Shown one piece after another: positions 1 to 11,560 of a DNA stretch of 64,000 nt. Each line of letters opens with the position of its first letter. The stretch's first letter is position 1. Below the pieces are notes generated by a model. It saw nothing but the letters and a program-made list of their open reading frames with translations, did no database searches and was not told the DNA's origin. The position numbers were made by a program, and so were the translations under genes. This DNA comes from Heterobilharzia americana (taxonomy: Eukaryota > Platyhelminthes > Trematoda > Strigeidida > Schistosomatidae), in contig OX104134.1 of NCBI GenBank assembly GCA_944470555.2, positions 14,301,248 to 14,365,247 on the forward strand. The letters run 5' to 3'.

Positions 1-571
1 CCCATTTTTAAAAAAGTATGAAGCTATTCAGTCAATACCTGTGCTCCCAGAGAACTTAAGTGTTTCAGTGGTTCTGTTAATGTTAGCACACGTGAAGTCA
101 GTAATGCCAATAGGTTTCAGTGTAGGAGAGGACCATCGAGGGCTAATTTTAACATTCGTAGTGGAGATTGCTGAAGGTAAGTAGCTAGCAGTCAATAATA
201 CACTCATTTTTTCGGGCTTATTATAGACCTTACCACCGTGAGTGAGGAAAGGAATATTATGCTTCGGCGGCTGGATAGCTTCTTTAGAAGTTTCACAAAA
301 GCACATATTTTAGAGGGGCTAGCTAGTGCAGGGATTTCACCAATTTTTACTATCGTTTTTTGATAATTACGAATGGAACTGACGACATTCAGAGAAGATC
401 TAAGCGCTTCAAAGTCATGTTACTTGAAGTAATTCTTCCAAAGCTGGTCCAGATTTCGATGAACATTCTAGAGTACAAAAGGCTTCCATGACATCAGATT
501 TTTTGACTTTTTCAGCGGGGCTATCACATCAACGCAGACACGGAAATTAGAAAAAAGTATACTCAATACTG
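1..571 (-). pseudogene. CR1-like LINE, EN-RT linker region (5' continuation lies at 3087-3478)
   Basis: Reading the minus strand, the region between the endonuclease and reverse transcriptase of a CR1/SR1-type non-LTR retrotransposon is visible. The clearest stretch is 28-306, with phrases such as KEAIQPPKHN, FLTHGGKVYNK and the pre-RT motif GSTGID near position 28. Codons upstream on this strand (370-571) are broken by several stops but keep the hydrophobic and basic pattern of the same linker. The reverse transcriptase proper would lie left of base 1, outside the window. The endonuclease half continues on the far side of RTE copy A, so the two parts are one element split by an insertion. 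Family assignment is from motif recognition; the exact subfamily is not known. Confidence 0.6.
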
Positions 572-758
572 ACCACGCGAGGCTAACTAGTTCGCTAGTT
601 ACTAGCCGGTCCTAAGCCCGGGTAAAGAGGGAAGGTTGGGCATAGGGCTGGCAACCATTCACCGCAAAACAAATCCAACCGCTAAAGAAACTTCAAAGCA
701 CAAACAAAATATAAAAAATAACAACAAACTTATTCCTCGCTGAAATCGGGGAGACGAA

Positions 759-1620
759 ATGACGCCGATTGGTGAAAGTCTTCGCGAAACCAATTCTCTT
801 TTCTCGATCAAAGCAAAAGTAAGAGTGAGCACATGGAATGTCCGTGCGATGTTTGAACCCAGAAAGGCAGCCCAGATTGCCAAAGAGATGACAAGGTATA
901 GCATTGAAGTGCTTGGAATTTGCAAAGGATATGCAGATGGAATGGAAGTGGACTCTCGAAACTGTCAACTGGAGAGTCAATAAACTACTCCAATATAGTC
1001 ACCCAAATGACAACCACGAACACACTGAGTTATTGAGTGGCTATCATGATGTCCCAAACAGCACCAAAGGCTCTTATGCAGTAAGCATCAATCTCCTCCT
1101 TCAGGATCAGGATCATGGCAGCAAGGTTCAACACAAAAGGACGGAAAGTCACAATCATACAATGCTACACTATGCACCTACAAATAATGCAGATGAAGAG
1201 AAGAAGGAGGAATTCTACAGAAAACCGCAATCAGCACTGGACAAGACCTCACTGCAGTTGGCGACATCAAAATTCTAATGGGTGGGGCGACATGAATGCC
1301 AAACTGGAAGCACACAACACAGGAAGAGAACTGACCATGGGTAGAGAAGCACTTGGTGAGGTGATGAACGAGAATGGAGAATTGTTTGCAGAATTCTGTG
1401 CATTCAACGATTTGGTGATTGGAGGCGAGGCAGTGTGTTCAAGCACAAGGATATCCACAGAGCGACGTGGATTTCACCAGACACCAGGACACCCTAAAAT
1501 CAGAGCGACCATATCTGAAGTGTGAAGAAAGTGGAGATGCAGCTTACTTGACACAAGGTCAAGCAGAAGAGCAGATATAGGCTCGGACCACCATCCAGTG
1601 CAAAGAACCCACTTTCGAAA
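759..1620 (+). pseudogene. Copy A endonuclease (APE-type EEP domain), broken
   Basis: The apurinic-like endonuclease begins with STWNVRAMFEPRKAAQ (about 825-880), matching the TWNVRTM box of RTE endonucleases. Later blocks appear in different frames: HPNDNHEHTE, KVTIIQCY, YAPTNNADEEKKEEFY, then NAKLEAHNTGRELTMG and FCAFNDLVIGG. The frame changes coincide with extra bases at 1169-1173 and about 1284-1288, each five long relative to the expected reading. The expected ICESRW-type block is replaced by ICKGYADG and a stop at 983. The lesions are shared with other copies, so they predate this insertion. Confidence 0.75.
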
Positions 1621-1739
1621 TCAAGTTGAAAGCCTTCACTTGAAATCAGAATCATTCGAAGGGCTACCTTGTTAAACTCCGGAGGTCTTAGTTACAACTG
1701 ACTCGAAATCACGCTCCTGTCCACCCAAGTCAGCAAAAT

Positions 1740-3075
1740 ATTAAGCCACATCATCCTGAAGAGACTGAAGGATGCACTGGATTCAAAATTACGACCGGAA
1801 CAGGCTGGCTGGCTTGCTCCAGGAAGTACAAATCATGTGCCGACCAAATTACAACGCTACACTACGCATCATCATAGAACAGAGCATAGAATGGCAGTCA
1901 AGTCTCTACCTCAACTTCATCGACTTTGAAATGGCTTTTGACAGCGTCTACAAAGAAGTAATTTGCCAGTTGCTTCAACACTACGGAATACCACAAACCT
2001 TTATCAATCTCATTCAACAACTATCTGAAGACGCCACATGCCAGCCAAGTAATTCACAATGGGAAGCTCACTGATGCTTTCGAAGTGAAGACAGGAGTAA
2101 GACAAGGCTGCTGTCTACTATCCCCCATGATATTCCTGGTTGTAGTGGACTGGATCATGCAACAAACAGTGAGGAGCTGTGAGAAGAGGAGATACGCTGG
2201 CTTGACCGGGGAAAAGAACCTAGAAGATTTGGATTTCGTCGATGACTTGTGCCTGATGTCACACAAACTTGAACATCTACAGGTGAAAACCAACAAGTTG
2301 ACAGAAGAGGCAGGGAAGCGAAGACGGGACTTCAAGTGAATATAGAGAAGACAGAGGTGATGAAGATACCCAACCAACACCCCCAACACCCCCAACAACA
2401 ACAACAACAAGCTCCAATCACCATCAACGGGAGAAACCTAAAGGAAGTTGTCTCTTTCACCTGTCTAGGCAGCATCCTTTCAACTACAGGTGGCACAGAC
2501 GAGGACGTCAAAGCCAGGCAGGATTGGGAAAGCAAGACAGGCGTTCATTAACCTGAAATCAGTGTGGAGATCTTCCGCACCCAGCATAAAGCGTCAACAA
2601 GATCCGGATTTTCAACACCAATGTCAAGTCAGTGCTTCTGTACGACTCAGAGACTTGGCGCGTCACGAAAGGCATTTCCAACAAACTACAGACACTCATC
2701 AACAACTGCCTACGCTGGCTCGTTGCTGAAGCTCAGATGGCCAGAATAATAAGAATAAGTAACAAGGAACTCTGGCTGGTGATGAACCAACCAAGAACCT
2801 ATCACTCAAGGAAGGAAGTGGAGATGGATTGGATTGGGCATACACTGAGAAGATGGACTTGGGACATCACGCGTCAGGCCAGTCCCTCGAGTGGAACCCA
2901 GATGGGAAACGACGAGTTGGGCATCCCAGCTGAGGGTGACATGGAGGAGATCTTGTGAGAGAGAAATGAGAGCTTGTGGGCTGTTGTGGAGCCAGGTTGA
3001 AAAGATTGCAGAGAAGAGAGTGGAATGGCGACGTGTTACTGAAGAACTGTGTTCTACTAGGAACCCAAGGAACAA
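1740..3075 (+). pseudogene. Copy A reverse transcriptase and C-terminal domain, broken
   Basis: RT blocks can be followed across shifting frames: LYLNFIDFEMAFDSV (about 1905-1950), the motif KTGVRQGC (2087-2110), VVVDWIMQQT, and the catalytic box read as FVDD (about 2234-2245) rather than FADD. The C-terminal part contains VMKIPNQ, INGRNLKEV, LLYDSETWRVTK (from 2632) and MDWIGHTLRR, the conserved tail of RTE/BovB-type elements. A proline/glutamine-coding CAA/CCC repeat at 2377-2410 is longer than in other copies. At least five frameshifts separate the blocks. Confidence 0.8.
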
Positions 3076-3086
3076 ATAATAATAAT

Positions 3087-3478
3087 GTCAAGTTTCTTCA
3101 CTTCTGGTTGCATTTTTGTTGATCATTTCTACGGTACTTCCTGCGTGGTGCTATAATATTACTGCAGGCATAGAAATTAGGGTATATTCTACTTAATGCC
3201 AGCTGTAGATCAACAGCGTTTAAGTGCGCCTCCTGTTCACTATTTCCAATCAACGAATGAGCTATATCCCAGTCTGTCTTATCATAACTTCTGTACTTGG
3301 ATTGTGAGAGGTTGGGGGCAATATGCTTAGTGCCTGTAGAAGGAGGGAGTGGTAGTGCACACAGTACCGCTTTGTGGTCGCTTCCTGGGAACTCGGAACT
3401 AACACATTTTGAAAGGAGACGAATATCTTGACGTATAACTAGGTCAGGCACATTCTCACACCTCGTCGGACCAGTGAC
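3087..3478 (-). pseudogene. CR1-like LINE, endonuclease C-terminus (upstream part of the element at 1-571)
   Basis: A minus-strand open stretch starts with GPTRCENVPDLVIRQD and contains the terminal endonuclease motif SDHKAVLCALPLPP, where the Ser-Asp-His triad closes the EEP domain. It continues with KYRSYDKTDWDIAHSL, a linker typical of trematode CR1/SR1-type elements. It runs into the 3' tail of RTE copy A at 3086, and the matching linker resumes at 571 beyond that copy. The reading frame is unusually clean (117 codons), which suggests this CR1 copy is not ancient. The catalytic N-terminal half of the endonuclease is absent from the adjacent DNA. Confidence 0.7.
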
Positions 3479-4500
3479 ATGTGAATTATATGGTCATGCT
3501 AACACTTACTACTACCTGAAGTCGATGAAGCAAGTTTTTGTTGACCGGCGGTGCTGTAAACATATGAACGTCCATAGAGATATTTATCTGGTGACACACT
3601 GAACTATACCAACAGGTTAAGGACCTCGGTCACGTGTAACGCAGATGTCGAACATCGCGCAATTTTTATGCTACTTTATTGCAAAAAAAGAGTGATGAGT
3701 GGAACCGACCGAAACTCATGAACGACCTGTGCATACTCCAAAGTGATATTTTCCCGTTACTTTCATAATCTGTAGACACTTTTGATATCACGATAAACGT
3801 TGATGCCCCACTTTCTGTATCGTCCTGTGCGGCTCAGTTAATGGGGATTTCTCCCCCTTTACCAGTCTGATGATGCTTGTGTACTGGCTTCTGTCATGTT
3901 AAATCTTGGTTTGCGAATAAAATGTTTATTTTTTCATGTGCATATAAATTAACACGTCGGTCATTTTACGAAGTTTTCTCCAACTTCCGTCCTTTTCGGT
4001 ATCCTTTCATTTCGTTATTGTCTTACAAATTATCATGTTTAGTTTTTTTCTGACTACTGTAAGCTGATTCTTGTCGCCGACTGATCAGGAAGAGTACCTA
4101 TGAGTTAGGTACTCTCATATCTGTGAGAACCCTTCCAGAGCGGGTTTCCCAGCAGTTATGTTTATTGTAATTATGACGGTCGTTATATGGATGTACTTTC
4201 TGTTTCCACAAATCATCGTTCCGTGTAGACGAGAGCTAAGACGAACCACTTTTCGTGGGTTGCTTTGCCATCGTAAACAACAGTCCGCACCACGTCTGAT
4301 CGTGTGGGCTGATCATAAATAGTTGCAACAATCCTCGCTTTTACTCGTTTACGCGACCTCGCTGGCGGTGAATCGGTAACGCAAAGGCCTATGGGCTCAC
4401 TTGCGGGGTCCCGGACTGTCCTTTGGAAATTGTTTGGCCTTATGTTTCCCCTACAAGCGCCAACAACGATTGAAACACTAAGAAACATGTCGGAGCAAAC
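3479..4500. other. No gene recognised; one stray tandem-repeat unit
   Basis: Both strands are broken by stops. A 106-codon minus-strand reading at 4213-4533 was examined and matches nothing I recognise. The stretch at about 3868-3906 resembles the core of the diverged tandem repeat at 21411-22071 (about 32 of 37 positions agree by eye), so a dispersed copy of that repeat lies here. Confidence 0.4.
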
Positions 4501-4509
4501 CCTTGGGTT

Positions 4510-4605
4510 CAACTTTTGGTAGTCGCCACACATCGTAGTTCGGTCGGAATCTCAAAGACAAGCACCCTAACCACGAAGCTACGTGATCAATCAGATCCAC
4601 CTCCA
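4510..4605 (-). repeat. Possible tRNA-like SINE head
   Basis: On the minus strand the text TAGCTTCGTGGTTAGGG resembles a pol III A box region, followed about 15-20 bases later by GAGATTCCGACC, a weak B box. This is the layout of tRNA-derived SINEs, but neither box is perfect and no tail or target duplication was found. It may be coincidence. Confidence 0.3.
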
Positions 4606-6339
4606 GTCCCCTAGGATGATAGTTCCCTTGTTTGCCATTCTTGACTTACTCGTCTGGCTACTTCTTAGGAGAGATCATACATTTTTAGCAGCACGGTAAG
4701 AACTCTCCAGGAAAGTCCCCGAATGTTTTGCCGCGTTGGTACCTGTTACGTTAGTTACTAACATAAGTCTCACCAATAATTCTGTGGGAATTTCATACAG
4801 TGTTTTCCCCCTTGGATTCTGTGATGAAACTGAATTTTCACCTAGTTCCATTGTCCTTATGAAGTTGAAGACCAGAGACTTGTGAATGTTGGTGACCCAG
4901 TAGTAGCCACTGCACTGGGATTATCACATGCATCGCCATCGAATCCAGAAACCAGCAGTACCATGTTCATTGACCCTGAACTACACTGAAGTGAAGCAGC
5001 CCTTTAAAATTGCGGGTGTCGCCTGCTGGTGCCTCTTCCTTCAGAGCTAAAATATGGGTCTACGACAAGCGACGAAATTTGTGTTTTTCCCCGCCAACGA
5101 AGGTCTATTACTGGTACTGGCCATCGATTTTGACCACAAAGTTGCATACGAAGGCACTTGGCAGGTTTGAAGTGGTTAACAAACTTCTATGGCAAGAGAA
5201 ATTCCGGGAAATAGCAGCACCTACCAAACTTCGCTTGACTCACGAAAACACTTGTGAGAATGTACTCCTCAGAGTGAGACTTGCTGCCAACTGTAGACGG
5301 CCGGTACCGAAGTTAAGAATAAGGGGGAGGAAAAGGGTGACAAAAGGGAAAAGTAGGCAGTTGGGGGGAAGCAGTTTCAGAGAGACTTAATTCCTAGGGG
5401 AGTAAGGAGCGGGTAGACTCTTAGAACAGGATGTAGTTAAAAAAGTGACGCATTTCACTAAATTAAATCTGACTTCGCTAAATAGATGGATGCGCAATGA
5501 CATTCATGTCCCATCCCCCTCACTTTCAGCTGTCCTTCAGCATTCGATCGTGTACGGCCACTACTAATTTGATGCATTTCTAGGTGGTTCACAAACGTGT
5601 TTTCGTCAAGACTTTCATAAAATCTCTCAACTTTGCTTCAACCATACTGGCGCCACCCGTATATGACGCATTGTCACGCTGGCTCAGCGCGTCGTGATTG
5701 GCATCAGTGGTCATTATTTTGCTCATGCAGTGTGGAACAAGTGTTGCTGACAGTAATTTCAATTGCTCTCTTCAATCATTGCAGTGTTTTTACCGAAGAC
5801 TTCCATCTGTTATGCTGTATATTGACTTGCCTGATTACGTTACTTTTGGTATGTCAGTATTAGGCTTCCGTATGGTCGTTGACCTGACTCCATCACTTAC
5901 AGCATTGTTGCCGTACAGACGAGTCATCTGTTGATATTTTGAACTTGTAGTGAAGCAGATTTTATTTGCCAGCGATTTCGTTGCAACTACGGGACATATT
6001 TCGTCGTTTAGTCAACGTTTGGTCAGAAGATTGAAAACATATAATAAGTTGTCATCATTCCTAAGTGCGTTCGTACACTCTTGCCATTTTGTTCACCGAA
6101 GCTGAAACAGCACGTAAAGGTGCAGAAAAATGCCTAAAACGTCGTGCACAGGTGCGAAGCCTTTGGGTCGACCTCGAAATCAAGTGGAATTTGACGATTA
6201 TTCACCTACCGACTAGGCACGATGCAAAGCCTCGTTGCGGCTACGGTGGACACATGCTCACTTTAGCACAAACACAGAAAAATTCGAAGAAAATCACTGG
6301 ATGCTTATCTTAAAGAAGAAAACCCACCCGTGAAACGTT
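4606..6339. other. No gene recognised
   Basis: Two plus-strand readings (5010-5390 and 5633-5934) are open for 75-126 codons but show no domain, membrane pattern or splice context that I can support. The 6065-6313 reading directly precedes the Penelope-like fragment and may be its decayed thumb region, though no motif is clear. Confidence 0.35.
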
Positions 6340-6918
6340 TCCAGAAGATGCCTATCCTGAACATCACCTACAAAGTCAGCAAGAGAACTCAAGAAACGGG
6401 TCATTCTATGGCGCATAAAAAATAAATCAGAAATCACAGTAAGGCCACTGAGACCTCCTGGGATTGGTGTGGTCCATAAATCACCAAATCACCTTCGGAC
6501 CATACTGTGCAGAACGAAGGGCATAGCAGCCATAGGGGACGATCCAAATATCATTTACCAAATCAGTTGCAATAACTGTGGCCAATACTGCATTAGACAA
6601 AGCGGTCTCGCTTTCCACCTTCGTTTACGTGAACGTCAGTTAGCTGCTAAACTCCACGACATTTCATCGCTCATTTCAATGCGTGTGAGTAACTATGGGC
6701 GTAATTTCAACTTTGAAAATCCAGAAATCTTGTACAGAGGAAACACGAAAAATGTCGGGAAATTCCTAGAAGCTTGGCGTCTAGGTCAGTCAGCACTTAA
6801 TAGATGCGTAGGCATAGTTCCAATCTACCAACCAATGGTAAAAGTGGCTAGCAAGAGAATGGTCAGAAGAAGAGCAGGGGAATGGCCGAATAAAAAATAT
6901 GCGCAATCAGTGATATAA
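6340..6918 (+). pseudogene. Penelope-like retroelement, C-terminal GIY-YIG endonuclease
   Basis: Penelope-like elements encode a reverse transcriptase followed by a GIY-YIG endonuclease. Here the linker VHKSPNHLRTILCRTKG (6469 onward) matches the KPTNTLR...KD stretch that precedes the nuclease. The nuclease core follows as NIIYQISCNNCGQYCIRQSG, where the usual YIGQTG is altered to CIRQSG. Downstream blocks are HLRLRERQLA, a Ser-Leu-Ile-Ser segment, FNFENPEILYR, and FLEAWRLGQSALNRC close to the stop at 6918. Residues before 6469 (about 6340-6468) look like the preceding LPY block but are frame-broken. The catalytic Gly-Ile-Tyr/Tyr-Ile-Gly pattern is degraded, so it is not expected to be active. 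The upstream RT was not found. Confidence 0.65.
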
Positions 6919-7849
6919 TAATCGGAGGAAACAACCAGTCACAAACTAGTTTGTCAGGGTAAGCTACCGAATTACTCACAGGCACATTGACAGCTCGCCT
7001 CATGCTAAAGTTAGTGCTAACGATGTGGCCGAGAAAGATGGTGAAGGCTCCACGATTAAATAATCCAGCCCAGCGAACACAATTTAACCAAGATGAAGAG
7101 ACAAAAATGGAATGTTGCACTAGGGAGGCTTCGTACTATTATCATCGGTTCGTCTCGACTTTTCGGCGCACCTCTAGCTGCATATCCTTTCAGTCATGAG
7201 CAGAAGCTGCCAAGGTGATTCCCTCTATATTTACCATCCTTCTGACGAAAACCAGTGAGTAATAAAGTCAGCCATGCATCCTCGAGAATGAGGTTGCTGA
7301 GTTGCTTCTCCTTCCTCTTTGCATGATGTTTTTACATGTTCACTAAACATTACTTCAATTTCTGCCGGAAAACACCATTCCTTTTAATTGGAACAAAACT
7401 TCAACACACAACTTTAAGTGCTTTATTTGCATGTGACGTAAAATCTTTCTTTCGCCCTACGAATTTCCTCAACCTGGGATGAAAACGATGGTAAACGACT
7501 TCGCCGAGGATTTATCACCACTGAGTGTTATGACCATGTCTGTAAAAAGGACATTCACCTGCGAATTCAGAAATATATATGATGATAATAATTATTACTT
7601 TCGTCCTTATGTCATGGATGGTTTTGCTGTTGGTGATCTAACTCATTGTAGGTAATATGTAATCATGCAGTATTTGTATCTTCAGTCACATGATGACTGA
7701 GATAATGCACTCGTCAAAACGCACTTGTGCTCGGTGGTGGAATTACGGTGAGAGTGCAGCAGGAGAACAATGTCTTCACACTCATTTTTATAGACGTTTC
7801 CCAGTTGAAAGCCTAAATCTAGTAGAACAAGAACAGGGGATGTTAGGAA
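6919..7849. other. No gene recognised
   Basis: AT-rich sequence with frequent stops on both strands. A short ATGATAATAATTATT-type run lies near 7580-7600. Nothing else supportable was seen. Confidence 0.4.
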
Positions 7850-8458
7850 TGTAGCTTCATAGACTCCCCAAAATCAATAGCCTAGGGTTTGACGACTTTC
7901 GACATTGATGCTGACGTCTCTATGCCCACCATTGGCATAGATTTGCTAAACCATTACGATCTGCTCGTAGATGCTCGCCGTCGACGACTGATAGATAACA
8001 GCACAAAGTTATCTATTGGCGGCACCACCTATGTAGGTCCGAGTTTAGCCATCGTTAGGACTAAACAATCAGGCGACGCGTCCTACCAGGCAGTTCTGGA
8101 AAAATATCCAGAGTTGCAGCAACAGAAGCACACTCTTCCGTGCATAACCAGCAATGTTATGCACCACGTCACAACCACAGGTCCACCTGTGGCATCCAAA
8201 GCGCGCCGTTTAGCCCCCGATAAGCTGCAAACGGCGAAAAATGAATTCGACCACATGCTCGACCTGGGCATTATCAGACCGTCAAACAGTCCTTGGGCAT
8301 CGCCATTGCACATGGTTCCCAAAAGGATAGCAACGACTGGCGTCCAACCGGTGATTACCGAAGGCTTAGCACCAAAACAACTCCGGACTGCTACCCGATA
8401 CCTCAATACAAACCCTCGTACACTTTGCCTTTTTATATCAATTTTTATTACCATGTAA
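7850..8458 (+). pseudogene. Ty3/gypsy LTR retrotransposon pol fragment (protease end and RT start)
   Basis: From 7889 the reading runs through the end of a retropepsin (IGIDLLNHYDLLVDARRRRL, where Ty3 proteases have I-G-x-D-F-L) and a spacer, then the start of the reverse transcriptase: TTGPPVASKARRLAPDKL, EFDHMLDLGIIRPSNSPWAS, PLHMVPK. A one-base shift near 8325 moves the following block, DWRPTGDYRRLSTKTTPDCY, into another frame (8335-8410). After about 8410 similarity ends in AT-rich DNA. The active-site Asp-Thr/Ser-Gly of the protease is not present upstream, so the fragment is truncated at both ends. The motif style resembles Ty3/gypsy elements of trematodes; the exact lineage is not determined. 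Confidence 0.75.
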
Positions 8459-8835
8459 TAAAAACTGAAAAAAAAACCGGCGAAGACAAGCGTAAATTTT
8501 TATTTTTCGATATGTTTATATATAAATAATTCCCATTTTTACGCAACGTTTTCGTGGCATTAAAGACTTTTATTTACATTCCAGGTGCAACGAGCACTGG
8601 ACGGAACGTCGAAAGGAACAGATGACCGCGACCGACGTACAATTTCATTTATTATATTTTATTTATTTAATTGCCACGACACCCTAGAATAAGGTTCAGA
8701 CAACCAGGGGCCACCTCACGCAGTGAGCCCATCGGAAGAGTTTTACCAGTGGAGAAACCACTGGGTTTTTACTTCTGGCTGGTATCGTCTTAGGGTCCTC
8801 ATGAGCCCACTGGGGGGGGGGGTGATCTGTAGCGT
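8459..8835. other. No gene recognised; G11 homopolymer
   Basis: AT-rich spacer after the gypsy fragment. It includes an uninterrupted run of eleven G at 8812-8822, rare in this base context and possibly an assembly-sensitive site. Confidence 0.4.
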
Positions 8836-8897
8836 CATACACTTCCCCAAAATCAATGGCCTAGGGTTTGACGACTTTCGACATTGATGCTGACCTT
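8836..8897 (+). repeat. Second copy of the gypsy fragment's first 62 bases
   Basis: This stretch repeats the sequence at about 7850-7912 almost exactly, sharing CCCCAAAATCAAT and GGTTTGACGACTTTCGACAT. It stops abruptly where the first copy continues into the protease. Either two truncated gypsy copies lie here in the same orientation, or a short segment was duplicated. Confidence 0.75.
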
Positions 8898-10468
8898 GAT
8901 AGTTTAACTGGACTGGCCAAGCTGAAGGCACCCGGTCAATCATCCTTGCCATTTTGCACGCTGTCGTGTTACGTTGCATTGCTCGTATTCGACTCTCTAG
9001 CCAGTTAGTCAGAACGCATCGGTATATTGGCATAACCATACAAATATACTATTCCATCCGACTACGCTATCGTGTTCTTCCTTGGTCTCGTATTCGTGGG
9101 TATATAACAAGTTCGAATAATTAGTGATTGGTCTTTGCGTCTGTCAAGTTCGCACCAGGACAAATCCTAAAGGAACATACTGTTAGAACCTCACTCGCTT
9201 ATTTGCAAATAGTATTTTGAATGCGAATGTGTCAATGTATTTTAAATGATTGGTCGAAGGGGAGTTGGAGTAATAATAATAATATACTTCATACGACATA
9301 AGTTACACGAACACAAACCAGTTTACAGGTTTGATCACTTTGGTAATAAGAACTGTTATGAACAATGGTAAGCCATACATTAGATACCGTTATTCATGGC
9401 ACTTAAGAGGTGTATCCAGAGTAAGAGCGTTAATGCTTCTCGGAATAACTGCTGAGCATACTGAAGCAGGCCCAGTTAGAAACTAGAAACGATTCGGCTA
9501 TTGTTTGAATCTCCCAATATTCTTGAAGGTGGAGCAGGCAGTACAGTCATGACCTTGGGTTATGTACGTTCGTCATGAAATGACATGCAATTGCTTGGAT
9601 TCCATACAAATGCAGGACTGGTTAGGTAAACCTGAAAAGTGAATAACAAAAGCGAGCCGCAGGCAAAATTCCAAACGGGAGCACAAAAATACTATGCAGG
9701 AGTGGATCAACCATGATACATCTGGGTGGGTTCTTTGTACTGACTCTAAAACTTGAAGAAGTATCCACAAACAACTGGTTAGGGGTAAGCTTACGTGAAA
9801 GAAGGTGAAGGTGCGTACAAAAGTAGTGGAAACTAAACTGAAGCCAATATATCACTATGGAATGGAGAGACTAGAGGATTTTGGACCAGGTATTCGCTTG
9901 TGTTGAAAACTTACGTACAGAAGCTTAATGAAGTTATAAACATTTAAATAAAGTTCATGGTTTTTGCTAAGATGGTGACCACGCGTTATATAGTCATGGC
10001 GGAGGGGTGATCTTGGTATTGCCTGTTGAGTGTTACCATACCAGGAGTATAGAAACAATATGGTGGTGCAGAGTACTTACATGTAAATACTTATAGCAAA
10101 GGGCAAATAATAAAACATGTTACGTGCTAAAAAGATCCACCAACAAACAGTTCATTTATCAGTTAGGGGTAAATAGATTATTTTAAGAGAAGAATATTAA
10201 GAAAAAGGTGTTAAGTCGAGAGATCAGTTTGGTTACGAAGAAGTGGAAGTTACGTCAGAGTATCTACAGAGTTCACTTGCAAATCGCGTCACACTCCGGT
10301 TCCTCTCCACTCTTGGTCAGTTTAAAAGAAAATTAAATTTTATCTTAACGTATCCGTTTAGTTTTCGGTGTTGTATACTTTTGTAATTGCTGTTAGTCTC
10401 TCTTGAGTCTAGGTACCAGTAGCACCATTGTACATGAGATCACCGTTTGTGATTTGGCCGTCAACAAA
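8898..10468. other. No gene recognised
   Basis: Open readings on the minus strand (8743-9039, 9573-9855, 9855-10058) show no family motifs. The segment just after the gypsy duplication (8898-9120) could be LTR-type sequence but has no recognisable boundary. Confidence 0.35.
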
Positions 10469-11560
10469 TTAATGAGAGTCGCTAGATAGGAGGAGTTCAC
10501 TAAGTAATCGTTGAAACTGGCTGAGAGATCGACATGCTCGTATTGGAGCAGCAAGTTTGTTCCACAGTGTACTGTATTGCATTATGAAAAACCTACATTG
10601 AAGTTCTAAGCGATATTTATTTATAGGGATGGTGTGTTTTGCTATTAGGCAGACTATATGGCAGTGTTGATTTAAGAATAGTAGCACAGTTAGTTTCAGA
10701 TTTTCTAAACGAAAGACGAAAAAGAAAGGTCAGGTTGAGCTTCAGGCGTCTCAGCCAGAGTGATTCTAGTTCTGGTTTTTTGCACTTTGGTTCGTAAGGA
10801 AGTCCTTCGTTATGTATCAGTAGGCGCCGAGTAGAGTTTCGTTGGATGTTCTCTACTCGAATTCTATCAGATACTTTCATGTGACCATAGATAACCGTGC
10901 AATACTCTAATATTGGGCGAACCATAACTTTGTATAGTATAAGTTTTGCCTCAGGTATGAGTATGTTTCTGTGTAGAAGACGTATTAGTCCTCTGCCTTT
11001 GGAAACTGTTGCATCTGCATACTCCGTAAAAGTCAAACTCCTGGAGTAAGTGATTCCGAGGTCTTTCACAGTGTTGTATATCTGCAGTGCGATGTCACCC
11101 AAGTGTAGTGTTAACTCTGAGTGGGATGTATTGAAATGGAGGATGCCACTTTTATTTGAGTTGAGGGAGCTGCCAGGTCATGCTCCATGTGAATATTCTC
11201 TTCAGATCTTTTTGTATTTGAGAGAAACCTTGAGTTAGTGCTGCACAAGAAAAGCTGTAGGCTATCTTCAAGTCGTCTGCGAAAAGGTAAGGTATGCCAC
11301 TTCGGATAACACTGCAGATATCGTTTACATAGGTTAAGAAAAGTAGCGGTCCTAGCACACTATCCTGGACGTCACCACTTTGTATGGGTCTAGGGGAGGA
11401 GTCGCAGTTACTGAATTTTACTACTTGGGAGCGACCCTCTAAAGATGTAAGCCAGGACAGTAATGGGTCTTGAAAACCATATGATTGCAACTTAGTGACC
11501 AGGCATTTGTGAGGCACCTTATCGAATGCTTGCTTGAAGTCTAAGAAAATGGTAGTTACA
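10469..11560 (-). pseudogene. CR1-like LINE reverse transcriptase, 5'-truncated
   Basis: Minus-strand sequence encodes the palm and C-terminus of a CR1/SR1-type RT. In order: TIFLDFKQAFDKVPHKCL (from about 11555), LLSWLTSLEGRSQVVKF, a slightly altered GVPQGSVLGPLLF block (GDVQDSVLGPLLF), YVNDICSVI, and the catalytic box FADDLK (about 11266-11283). A frameshift near 11155 moves the next part, DLGITYSRSLTFTEYAD and VRPILEYCTVIYG, into another frame. A second shift near 10625 precedes the last block, YSTLWNKLAAPIRACRS. The sequence above about 11560 is unrelated, so the copy is 5'-truncated. The intact FADD box and only two shifts suggest moderate age. Confidence 0.8.

Larger units (their letters stand above)
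572..3086 (+). mobile_element. RTE-clade LINE, copy A (internally deleted)
   Basis: This non-LTR retrotransposon copy starts at the family 5' motif (a mutated ACCTCGCC followed by TAACTAGTTCGCTAGTTACTAGCC) and ends in (AAT)n at 3074-3086. Endonuclease sequence occupies about 759-1600. The linker is mostly missing: near 1640 the text jumps from the end of the EN region to the sequence just before the RT, removing several hundred bases present in copy B. RT sequence occupies about 1740-3075. The GGCT tract is short (1803-1814). It sits inside an older CR1-like element on the opposite strand. No convincing target-site duplication was seen. Stops and frameshifts throughout rule out a functional protein. 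Confidence 0.85.

Noticed and set aside
4213..4533. 106-codon minus-strand reading as a gene
   Set aside because: No motif, no splice support, and surrounded by decayed repeat DNA.
8743..9039. 98-codon minus-strand reading as a gene
   Set aside because: It overlaps the antisense of the duplicated gypsy segment and the G11 run, and shows no recognisable domain.
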